Shown piece by piece: positions 40,971 through 49,281 of a stretch of DNA of 64,000 nt (position 1 is the stretch's first letter; the number at the start of each line of letters is the position of its first letter). The notes beneath the pieces were generated by a model. That model ran no database searches. It saw only the letters and a program-made list of their open reading frames with translations, and was not told where the DNA came from. The DNA is from Tropicimonas isoalkanivorans (GTDB taxonomy: Bacteria > Pseudomonadota > Alphaproteobacteria > Rhodobacterales > Rhodobacteraceae), in NCBI RefSeq assembly GCF_900112335.1, contig NZ_FOLG01000016.1, positions 29,487-93,486 on the forward strand. Reading direction: 5' to 3'. The position numbers were made by a program, and so were the translations under genes.

Positions 40971-41663
40971 ATGACTGAACACGTTCTGCCGGGCGACCCG
41001 CCGATCAACCTGGTGTTGCGCCGCTCCGCACGCGCGCGCCGTTACTCGCTCCGGGTATCGCGGCTGGATGGGCGGGTTACGCTCACCCTGCCGGCGCATG
41101 CGCCCGAATCCAAGGCGCTCGACTTCGCGCATGAGAAGGCCGGCTGGATTCGCCAGCGGCTCGCCGAACGGCCTGGCGAAGTGATCGTCGCGCACGGCAC
41201 CGTGTTGCCCGTTTTCGGGCAGCCGCTTCGTGTGGTTCCGGGGACGCGCAGTGGCTTGGCTCCGGAGGACGGACAGATTGCCGTGTCCCGCCGGGCAAAA
41301 TCCGTGTCGGCGACGGTCTGCGGGCTGCTGAAAGCGCGGGCGCGGGACGCGCTGGCTGCGGCATCCGATGGGTATGCCCAAAAGCTCGGTCGGTCCTATA
41401 CCCGGATCACCCTGCGCGACACCCGCTCCCGGTGGGGCTCGTGTTCCAGCGACGGGGCGCTCATGTTTTCCTGGAGGCTGATTCTGGCGCCGCCGGAAGT
41501 GCTGGACTACGTCGCCGCCCACGAAGTGGCCCATCTGGCCGAAATGAACCACGGCGCGCGGTTCTGGGCCACGGTGGAACGGCTCATGCCGGACTACCGG
41601 ACGCACCGGCACTGGTTGCGCCACAACGGTGAGCAACTTCACCGGTACCGTTTCCCGGATTGA
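40971..41663 (+). CDS. YgjP-like (DUF45) zinc metallopeptidase
   Basis: 230 residues from the ATG at 40971. The zinc motif HEVAHLAEMNHG (HExxH plus a third His) and the family marks LRDTRSRWGSCSSDGALMFSWRLI place it in the SprT/YgjP group of M48-like predicted peptidases. The substrate is unknown. It is divergent from the TIGR02300 gene (about 100 bp apart). The downstream regulator frame can start inside its end. Confidence 0.88.
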   Translation: MTEHVLPGDPPINLVLRRSARARRYSLRVSRLDGRVTLTLPAHAPESKALDFAHEKAGWIRQRLAERPGEVIVAHGTVLPVFGQPLRVVPGTRSGLAPEDGQIAVSRRAKSVSATVCGLLKARARDALAAASDGYAQKLGRSYTRITLRDTRSRWGSCSSDGALMFSWRLILAPPEVLDYVAAHEVAHLAEMNHGARFWATVERLMPDYRTHRHWLRHNGEQLHRYRFPD

Positions 41664-41694
41664 CCGCATCGGGCCCCTGTGGTCACAGTTCCGC

Positions 41695-42354
41695 ATGCTC
41701 ATCACGCCCCGCCCCGGTCCGACGCCGGGACCGACCGCAGCCGCGCATGACCGCCTGTATCGCACGATGCGTCTGCGCATCATGCATGGAGAACTGCGGC
41801 CGGCGCAGGCGCTGACCCTGCGCGGAATCGGCAAAGAATTCGGCCTGTCAATGACGCCGGTGCGGGAGGCGCTGCGCCGGCTGGTTGCCGAAGGTGCCTT
41901 GACCCTTTCAGCGTCCGGGCGGGTTTCGACGCCCGAGTTGACGAACGAGCGGATCGAGGAGCTTGCCGCCCTTCGCGCCCTTCTGGAGCCCGAGTTGGCC
42001 TCCCGTGCGCTACCAAGGGCGCACCTCGCCCTGATCGACCGCCTGCAAAGCATCAATGCAACCATCGCCGATATGAACACGTTGAAGGACGCCTCGTCCT
42101 ATATCCGGACGAACCTGGAGTTTCACCGTGCGCTCTATCTTCGGGCGCAGGCGCCGGCGATGTTGGCGCTGACCGAGACTGTGTGGCTCCAGTTGGGGCC
42201 GACGATGGGCATGCTCTACCACAGGCTCCAGCGGCAGGAGTCCCCCTACCACCACAAGCTCATCATCTCTGCCCTGCGCGCGGGGGACGAGCCGTCTCTG
42301 CGGCTCGCCGTGCGCACTGACGTCACCCAGGGCCTCCGGCTGCTCGCGCAATAG
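41695..42354 (+). CDS. GntR-family transcriptional regulator, FCD type
   Basis: 219 residues from the ATG at 41695; a GTG at 41629 overlapping the peptidase end would add 22 residues. The winged helix (LTLRGIGKEFGLSMTPVREALRRLVAEGAL) precedes an FCD domain with ELASRAL, FHRALYLRAQAPAMLALTE and a late HHKLIISALRAGD. The target is unknown; the next gene, an acyl-CoA dehydrogenase-like protein on the same strand, is a candidate. Confidence 0.85.
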   Translation: MLITPRPGPTPGPTAAAHDRLYRTMRLRIMHGELRPAQALTLRGIGKEFGLSMTPVREALRRLVAEGALTLSASGRVSTPELTNERIEELAALRALLEPELASRALPRAHLALIDRLQSINATIADMNTLKDASSYIRTNLEFHRALYLRAQAPAMLALTETVWLQLGPTMGMLYHRLQRQESPYHHKLIISALRAGDEPSLRLAVRTDVTQGLRLLAQ

Positions 42355-42473
42355 CGACTCGTGCGGTTTTCACTTGCCGCGGGATCGCGGATCTGGCCGG
42401 AATGCGTGTGAGACGGTTCGGACTCCCTTTGGCTCCGGCAAAGAATGCGTGAGCCCGACCGTCGACAGGAGTA

Positions 42474-43580
42474 ATGCCATTGGATCACTCACCCCCACGC
42501 AGTTCCGTCGACAAGATTCAGAGCGCTGGCGGACTGCCCAAGGAATTGCGGGCGCTCCACCGCGAACTGCGCACCATCGCGGACGCAGGATATGAAAGCG
42601 ACCGCAGCATCGCTGCCAGCGTGTCGGTGCTGAAATCACATGGACAACTCGCGCCCGACGCCCTGCAAACTCCGGTCGACATTGCCCGCCTGCTGATCTG
42701 CGTGGCCGCGGCGGACCTGTCGGTTGCGCGCCTGCTGGAGGGGCACATCAACGTGCTGGCCCTGGCGCGCGCCCACGGCACCCCAGAGCTGCGCGCCCGG
42801 GTCGAGCACGACATGGCGGAAGGCATGCTGCATGGCGTCTGGGGAGCGGACGGCGCACATCCTGTTGCCTGGGACGGGACGCACCTTCGTGGCCGCAAGA
42901 AATTCGCCTCCGGGCTGGGCCTCGTGGATCGCGCGGTGATCACCGCCCGTAGCGCCATGGGCCAGCAGCTTGTCCTGGCAGACGCGACAGATCCGGCCAG
43001 GCATAGCCCCGAAGAGTGGCGGATGTCGGGGATGCAGGCGACCATCTCTGGCGGGTTCGACTGCGCGAGACTGGAAGGGAACGCGATGGGACCGCCCGAT
43101 GTCTACCAAAGAGAACCATGGTTTGTAGGCGGCACCTGGCGCATCGCGGCCGTGCAATTGGGCGGCACGTTGGGGTTGCTGGATCGGGCGGCGGAGACGC
43201 TTCGCGCCATCCGGCGGATGGAAGCCGATGCACAGGTCGTCCGGCTCGCGCCTGTCACCGTCCGTGCACTCGCGGCGAAGGATTTCGTCATCCGTGCAGG
43301 ACGAGTGGCCAGTCGGTCAGGCAGCGTAGAAGACCCGGAACGCGCGGCGGCGCTCTCCGCCTCCGCCCGTCTTCTGACGGAGGATATCGGACAAGACGCC
43401 GTAACTGCGGTGGAGCGTTCCGTTGGCCTTTCGATGTTCGCGATCGGCAATCCTGTGGGTCAAATGGCGCGCGACCTCTCCTGCTACATGCGGCAGGCGG
43501 CGCGTGACGCCTTCCTGCAACGCGCGGGGCGCCGCCTGTTGACCCGGGACGAGAGCCTGCTGGACTGGATCGAAGACTAG
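42474..43580 (+). CDS. Acyl-CoA dehydrogenase-like flavoprotein
   Basis: 368 residues. The layout follows acyl-CoA dehydrogenases: a helical N-domain, a beta core (LHGVWGADGAHPVAWDG, GRKKFASGLGLVDRAVITA) and a C-terminal helical domain with LTEDIGQDAVTAVERSVG. The usual catalytic Glu region is not clear, so enzymatic activity is uncertain. I recall similar orphan paralogues beside PIG-L deacetylases and glycosyltransferases, but such genes are not seen here. It is 120 bp after the GntR gene and converges on the P-type ATPase gene. Confidence 0.6.
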   Translation: MPLDHSPPRSSVDKIQSAGGLPKELRALHRELRTIADAGYESDRSIAASVSVLKSHGQLAPDALQTPVDIARLLICVAAADLSVARLLEGHINVLALARAHGTPELRARVEHDMAEGMLHGVWGADGAHPVAWDGTHLRGRKKFASGLGLVDRAVITARSAMGQQLVLADATDPARHSPEEWRMSGMQATISGGFDCARLEGNAMGPPDVYQREPWFVGGTWRIAAVQLGGTLGLLDRAAETLRAIRRMEADAQVVRLAPVTVRALAAKDFVIRAGRVASRSGSVEDPERAAALSASARLLTEDIGQDAVTAVERSVGLSMFAIGNPVGQMARDLSCYMRQAARDAFLQRAGRRLLTRDESLLDWIED

Positions 43581-43640
43581 GACACCGCGCCAGTCGGCGC
43601 TCCGCCCATACAACCAGATGACGCATCCGTGCTCGCGGCT

Positions 43641-46253
43641 TCACCGCACCCCGAGCGTGCCAGAGCCACCTTCGGGAGCGGCACGGCGCGCGGCCTGCCG
43701 CATACGGACTGTCTTTATCACCTCCGGCACGACGATCAGCGGGAGGGCGAGTGCGGCAATCAGGAGCCACTCGTTGACCGTCAGGCCCGTGGTGTGCAGC
43801 AGGACCTGCATGAACGGCACATAGATCGCGGCGAGCTGGGCCACGAACGTGACTGCGATGGCCGCAAGCAGGAGCGGGTTCGACGCCCATCCGATCCGCC
43901 AACATGGCAGGTGCAGCGAGCGAAAAGCGAAGACCGCGGAGATTTCGAACACGACCATCGCGGTGAAGGCAGCGCTCCGTGCGAGGTCCAGATCGATGGG
44001 AAGGATGCGATAGTAGAGCCAAAGGCTCGCAAGGCCGAGGTAGAGTCCGAAGCCGACGATCAGGAAAAGGCCATCGCGGCCCACGATGGGCTGCGCCTTG
44101 TCTCGCGGCGGGCGGTCCATCTGGTCCGGCGTCGACTCCTCCAGGCCGAGCGCGACCGCCGTAATTCCGTCGGTGACGAGGTTCATCCAGAGGATCTGCG
44201 TGGCCAAAAACACCAGCGGCCCGCCGAGGACGAGGTTCACCACCAGAGCCACCACCTCGCCAGCATTGGAGGCGAGCAGGTATCGGACGAATTTTCGCAC
44301 GTTCTCGTATTGCCGGCGTCCCTCGCCGATCGCTCGCACGATGGTGGCGAAATTGTCGTCGAGCAGTACCAGATCAGCCGCTTCCCTCGCGACGTCTGTC
44401 CCGCGCTGGCCCATCGCCACACCGATGTCGGCCTTTTTCAGCGCCGGCGCGTCGTTCACCCCGTCCCCGGTCATGGCGACGATCTGGCCCTGAGCCTGCA
44501 ACGTCGTCACGATCCGCAGCTTCTGGGCCGGAGCCGTCCGGGCGAACAGAACATCCTGCCGTAGAGCCGCGTCCAGGTCGCTCTCGCCGAGTTCGGCCAA
44601 CTGATCCCCAAGGATGACACGAGACACCGGCAGGCCGACCTGCCCCGCGACGGCCGTTGCGGTAAGAGGGGCATCCCCAGTGATCAAGATCACCCGGATA
44701 CCGGCACTGCGCACCGTTTGCATCGCCGGGGCGACCTCTGGGCGCGGCGGGTCGATCAGCCCGACGAAGCCAAGGAACGTCAGGTTGGCCTCGTCTTTGG
44801 GCAGGGTTTCCGTCGGCAGCGGACTTCGGGCAAGCGCGATCACCCGGAGCCCGTCGCTGGCCAAATTGTCGTAGATCGAAAGCAAGCTGGCGCGAGCCTC
44901 ATCGGTCAGCGGTTCAGTCCCGTCAACCGCCCACTGGTGGCTGCAGCGCGCAATCACCGGTTCCGGAGCGCCCTTGGTGTGGAGGGTTGGTCCGTCTTCC
45001 GACATGGCAAGGACGCTCATGCGCTTGCGTTCCGACGAAAAGGGAAGCTCCGCCAGCCCCCCATCACGTACCGGCACAGGGGCCCATCCCTTGTAGGCCA
45101 GAGTTACCAAGGCGCCCTCGGTCGGCTCCCCGACCATCTCCCAGTGGTCTTCCGTGGGCGACAAGCGGGCGTGATTGCAAATGAGCGCCGTCTCCAGCAA
45201 TGCCGCGAGGCCCGGATCTTCGGCCGCTCGCACGCGCCTGCCCTCGGTTTCGATGTGGCCCGCGGGATCATAGCCCGTCCCGGTCACCTCATAGCGGCGG
45301 TCCGGCATCACCACGCGCGTCGCCGTCATCCGGTCTTCCGTCAGCGTCCCGGTCTTGTCCGTACAGATCGCCGATGCCGCGCCCAAGGTTTCCACGGCCT
45401 GAAGACGCCGGGCCAGAGCCTTCTGCCGCGCCATTGCCCGCGCGCCGAGCGCGAGCGTGATCGTCACCACGGCGGGCAGGCCCTCCGGCACGATCGCCAC
45501 GGCGAGCGACAACGCCGTCATGAACATCACCGAGGGCGCCTGCCCCATCGCGACCCCGAGCCCGCCGACCATTACGGCAATCGCCACCGAGGCCAGTCCC
45601 ATTTGCCGCGCCAGCTTGCCGAGCTGGATCTGAAGGTGAGTTTTCTTCGCTCCCACCGATTCGGTGAGGACGGCGATTCGTCCGAACTCGGTTCTATTTC
45701 CCGTCGCGGTCACGTTGCCCTCGGCGCGACCGCCCGTGATCGTGGTCCCCATGTAGACGGATTCGCCCTGCGCCTTGGAGACTGGCACCGACTCCCCCGT
45801 CAGCGCGCTTTCGTCCGCGCGCAGCCCGGTCGCGTGATTGACGGTCAGATCGGCGGGAACGCGATCCCCAGCCTCCACGATGACCAGATCGCCTGGCACC
45901 AGTCCCTCGGCATCGATTCGCTGCTCGCGACCGTCGCGCAATACGCGGGCAAAGGTGGCGATCATCCGTCCGAGCGCTTCCAGTGCAGTCTCGGCGCGCC
46001 ATTCCTGCACGAAACCCAATATTCCGTTCAACAACACCACAAGACCGATTGCCAGCGCGTCGATGCCTTCGCCGATGACGAGGGCGACCAGCGCCGCGCC
46101 TATCAGGATGACGACGAGGAACCCCGTGAACTGGCGTGCGAAAATGACCAAAGGCGCGGTGCGTCGGGTCCGGGCCAGCCGGTTCGGCCCGAAACGCTCC
46201 AGCCGTTCGCGAACCTCCGAACTGGACAATCCTGTGGGGCGAGTGTGTTCCAT
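43641..46253 (-). CDS. P-type Ca2+-transporting ATPase (SERCA-like, P2A)
   Basis: 870 residues from the ATG at 46251-46253. Domains in order: cation ATPase N-domain (1-60), TGES actuator loop (152-155), M4 AVAIVPEGLPAV, phosphorylation site CTDKTGTLT with Asp299, hinge MTGDGVNDAPALKKADIGVAMG, and C-terminal membrane helices. Ca2+ ligands known from SERCA can be recognised: PEGLP in M4, SNAGEV in M5 and NLVTDGITAVAL in M6, supporting Ca2+ specificity over Mg2+ or Na+/K+. It probably exports Ca2+ from the cytoplasm. Single-gene unit. Confidence 0.9.
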   Translation of the reverse strand: MEHTRPTGLSSSEVRERLERFGPNRLARTRRTAPLVIFARQFTGFLVVILIGAALVALVIGEGIDALAIGLVVLLNGILGFVQEWRAETALEALGRMIATFARVLRDGREQRIDAEGLVPGDLVIVEAGDRVPADLTVNHATGLRADESALTGESVPVSKAQGESVYMGTTITGGRAEGNVTATGNRTEFGRIAVLTESVGAKKTHLQIQLGKLARQMGLASVAIAVMVGGLGVAMGQAPSVMFMTALSLAVAIVPEGLPAVVTITLALGARAMARQKALARRLQAVETLGAASAICTDKTGTLTEDRMTATRVVMPDRRYEVTGTGYDPAGHIETEGRRVRAAEDPGLAALLETALICNHARLSPTEDHWEMVGEPTEGALVTLAYKGWAPVPVRDGGLAELPFSSERKRMSVLAMSEDGPTLHTKGAPEPVIARCSHQWAVDGTEPLTDEARASLLSIYDNLASDGLRVIALARSPLPTETLPKDEANLTFLGFVGLIDPPRPEVAPAMQTVRSAGIRVILITGDAPLTATAVAGQVGLPVSRVILGDQLAELGESDLDAALRQDVLFARTAPAQKLRIVTTLQAQGQIVAMTGDGVNDAPALKKADIGVAMGQRGTDVAREAADLVLLDDNFATIVRAIGEGRRQYENVRKFVRYLLASNAGEVVALVVNLVLGGPLVFLATQILWMNLVTDGITAVALGLEESTPDQMDRPPRDKAQPIVGRDGLFLIVGFGLYLGLASLWLYYRILPIDLDLARSAAFTAMVVFEISAVFAFRSLHLPCWRIGWASNPLLLAAIAVTFVAQLAAIYVPFMQVLLHTTGLTVNEWLLIAALALPLIVVPEVIKTVRMRQAARRAAPEGGSGTLGVR

Positions 46254-47055
46254 CAAGCGAACTCGTTCGACCCGGACAGTATCGCACGGCCCTGCGCGGA
46301 GGCCATGATAGGGATCAAGATGGGCGGAGGGACGGTCCGGCCTGAAGTCCGACTCAATGACGAGCGCCTCATAACGCCCTCCCGGCACGATTGGTTCCAT
46401 TGTGTGTCACGGAAAAGGTTGGACAAAAGCGCGCATGCGCGACAATCCCCAGAAATGGTTTGACCCTGCCCCTCCCCAGAGGGATGCCGTTTACCTCGGC
46501 GGAGAAGACGGACTGGCGGGTGCGATTGCAGCGAAACCACCTGTCGGCCAGCCTTTATTTTATTGGCTGTAAAAACCGTGCCAGCGCGCTCGGCGGACGT
46601 CAAACGCCCGACGATTAACCTTGTGGTCATCCATTTTTCGCAAGGTCAGCCGCGTGAAGACACGCCGTCTTGGCACCTCCGTGGGATCGGCCGCTAACGT
46701 GACATCGGCACAATAATGCCTGATTCCTCGGATTACGATCTTATGCGTTCCAATGACGGCGAACGTCTGTAGTTTCGCGTGACGATTTTGAGGGCAGGCC
46801 GATCCGGTGAGCGACCGGATCGCAAGAGCAACACAGCACCTTGGAAGAGCAGATGAGTGCTTTTCATGAACTGACGACCTGTGCCCCCGGCCACGGGCAT
46901 AGCGCCCTGATGGCCGCTGCCGGGGTTCGGCACGGGTCAATTTGGCGGGCCGGCAGGACATTCCTGGTCGGCATCGGTCCCGGCTGCCTGGGACCGGCCG
47001 CCCCGATAGCGGACGAAAATACAATGCGCATGCATGCAACGGAGGCTCGAGCAAC
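46254..47055. other. Long intergenic region between the Ca2+ ATPase and the nucleoside-hydrolase-like gene
   Basis: About 800 bp, the longest gene-poor stretch. It is A/T richer in the middle (for example TTTATTTTATTGG near 46555). No protein family was recognised. A possible 68-codon frame runs from an ATG at 46853 to a TGA at 47057-47059 that overlaps the GTG start of the next gene (GTGA); its codon bias is weak and I do not call it. The promoters of both divergent genes must lie here. Confidence 0.5.
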
Positions 47056-49146
47056 GTGAGCGACCAACCGAAAGTAATCATCTCGACCGACATTGGCGGG
47101 AACGACAAGGATGATGCTCAATCCCTGATCCACGCGCTGCTCTACGCGGACAAGATGGACTATCGCGGGTTCATCGGAACGACGAGCGACGCCAAGAACA
47201 TCGATTCGATCACCCCGATGAACCGTATCATCGACGCCTACGCGAAAGACCTGTCGAACCTGCGGACGGCGGGCGACTATCCGAGCGCTGCCGAACTGCG
47301 GGCGCTCGTCACGCAGGGCGCCACTGAGGGAGACTGGCCGGGCGCACTGTCCGACGGCGCCAAACTGATCATCGAGGAGGCGCGGGCCGCGTCGGCGAAT
47401 GATCCTGTCTACGTGCTGACCTGGGGTCCGCTTCACGACGTTGCGCGCGCGCTTTACCAGGCGCCCGATATTGCCGACAACATTCGCCTGATTTCGATCT
47501 CCCCCTACAAACAGGATGCGCGCAACCCTGCCGCATACAACTGGCTGAAGGACGCGGTTGCCAACAAGGCGGCCTACAAGGACCTGTGGTGGATTCAGGA
47601 CCATAGCAGCCACATCGGCATGTACGCCGATCAGTGGGGAACCAAAGACCCCGACAAGAACATGGGCTGGGTCCGGGATAATGTCGACGGTCACGGGGCG
47701 CTCGGCGACCTCTTCCACGACGTCTACGCCAAGGACCTGTACGGAAACGGCGACGTCAACGGCCTGAAGATGGGCGACACGCCGTCGCTGCTGTATCTCC
47801 TGGACGCCGTCAACGACAACGATCCGACCGCCAGCAGCTGGGGCGGCAGCTTCAAGAAGGCAAACTACGGTAGCAACGTCTGGGTCGACCGCACAGACGA
47901 CGCCTCCTCGCTCGGCAATTATGACGGCGCACGCACGGTCTATCAGCACCGTGACGCCGTGTGGGGCGACTTCGCGCACCTGCTGGACATTGCCAAGAAT
48001 GGGGCGTCGGGAAGCGGCGGTTCAGGCTCCGGCAGTTCGGGCGGTTCCACCGATGACACGACGAAGGAGACTCCTACGCCCACACCCGAGCCGGACCCGG
48101 TTGTCGATGACACCCAGGACAGCGATTCGTCTGGCGGCACCCCTGACGGGGACGTCACGACGGTCTCCGGCAGCCTGCCGACCTTCGATCTTGTCGGCAC
48201 GAATGCCAACGAATCCCTGCGGGGTGGCGACTCGATCGACACCATCTATGGCGGCCGGGGCGACGACGAGATCCTCGGTCGCAGCAAGGCGGACGTGCTC
48301 GCGGGTGGCGCCGGAAACGACGACGTGAACGGCGGTGCAGACAACGATACGCTGATCTACGTCATCGGGGACAACTACGGCGCGACCGACTTCTACAGCG
48401 GCGCGTCAGGGTTCGATGTCCTGAAGATCTACGGTACGGCCGAAGAGCTCGCGGATTCCGGTCTGGCCGCGGACATCGCTGCGCTGGAGAGATTCATCGC
48501 CGCGAACTACGACACCGGAACCAACAGCGGCGAGGTGTTTAGCTTCGACAGTCTGGGCCTGAGCGTTCGGGGCATCGAATCCGTCAAGCTGATTCTGACC
48601 GATGACGTTGTCACCACTCCGGGCACCTCGAACGAGGACGAAACGCCGTCCGGTGGCAGTAGCGGCTCCGGCGGCTCGGACGGTGGGTCTTCCGCGGATG
48701 TCCTGCCGTCGTTTGGCCTGAATGACGGAGACCAAGGTAGCGAAATCCTGGGAACCGGCAGCTCCGACAGCATCAACGGCGCAGGCGGCGACGACTATAT
48801 CGTCGGGCGCGGGAACGCGGACGTGCTGTGCGGCGGCTCCGGCTCCGACCAGGTGCGTGCGGGTGCGGGCAATGACGTTCTCATCTACCTGCTGGGCGAA
48901 GACGATGACGCATCCGACCTCTACGTGGGTCAGAGGGGTCGGGATCGCCTGGCAATCTACGGCACCGAGGACCAGCTCTCCGATGCGGAGTTCCTGGCGG
49001 AGATTGCCGACCTGGAGACCTTCATGGCCAAGAACGAAGACACGACCTCCCACGGCGGTCCGACCTTCGACTTCGACTGCATCGGGCTTAGCGTGCGTGC
49101 CGTCGAGAGCGTCGACTTGATCGTGGTGGACGACATCCCTGTCTGA
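47056..49146 (+). CDS. Nucleoside-hydrolase-like (DUF1593/Sde182) protein with two tandem RTX modules, probably type I secreted
   Basis: 696 residues if the GTG at 47056 (GGAGG 10 bases upstream) is the start. Residues 5-315 are a nucleoside-hydrolase-like domain: IISTDIGGNDKDDAQSLIHA carries the Asp cluster that binds Ca2+ in nucleoside hydrolases, and VYVLTWGPLHDVARAL follows. A Gly/Ser/Pro/Thr linker (316-372) leads to two repeated modules (about 374-516 and 550-693), each with RTX nonapeptides (YGGRGDDEI, AGAGNDVLI) and a conserved second half ending in GLSVR-x-ESV. A signal peptide is absent, as expected for T1SS clients. Substrate unknown. Confidence 0.82.
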   Translation: MSDQPKVIISTDIGGNDKDDAQSLIHALLYADKMDYRGFIGTTSDAKNIDSITPMNRIIDAYAKDLSNLRTAGDYPSAAELRALVTQGATEGDWPGALSDGAKLIIEEARAASANDPVYVLTWGPLHDVARALYQAPDIADNIRLISISPYKQDARNPAAYNWLKDAVANKAAYKDLWWIQDHSSHIGMYADQWGTKDPDKNMGWVRDNVDGHGALGDLFHDVYAKDLYGNGDVNGLKMGDTPSLLYLLDAVNDNDPTASSWGGSFKKANYGSNVWVDRTDDASSLGNYDGARTVYQHRDAVWGDFAHLLDIAKNGASGSGGSGSGSSGGSTDDTTKETPTPTPEPDPVVDDTQDSDSSGGTPDGDVTTVSGSLPTFDLVGTNANESLRGGDSIDTIYGGRGDDEILGRSKADVLAGGAGNDDVNGGADNDTLIYVIGDNYGATDFYSGASGFDVLKIYGTAEELADSGLAADIAALERFIAANYDTGTNSGEVFSFDSLGLSVRGIESVKLILTDDVVTTPGTSNEDETPSGGSSGSGGSDGGSSADVLPSFGLNDGDQGSEILGTGSSDSINGAGGDDYIVGRGNADVLCGGSGSDQVRAGAGNDVLIYLLGEDDDASDLYVGQRGRDRLAIYGTEDQLSDAEFLAEIADLETFMAKNEDTTSHGGPTFDFDCIGLSVRAVESVDLIVVDDIPV

Positions 49147-49228
49147 TCTGCCGCCCTGGGCGTTCTGGCAGACCGGAGCGCCCACAGCACCCGGCGTTCG
49201 GTGCCGGGGCGGCACTTAGATCGGGTTC

Positions 49229-49259
49229 AAAAAAAAGGGCCGGGCATTTCGCCCGGCCC
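49229..49259 (-). terminator. Rho-independent terminator of the EF-G-like gene
   Basis: On the minus strand GGGCCGGGC-GAAAT-GCCCGGCCC is followed by eight T residues. It lies 23 bp past the stop. Confidence 0.93.
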
Positions 49260-49281
49260 ATTCCATTCATCCCGCGTGCGA

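Noticed and set aside
47056..49146. Longer start at 46942 for the nucleoside-hydrolase-like protein
   Set aside because: The added 38 residues are Arg/Gly-rich without signal peptide features; the GTG at 47056 has a good GGAGG and directly precedes the conserved domain.
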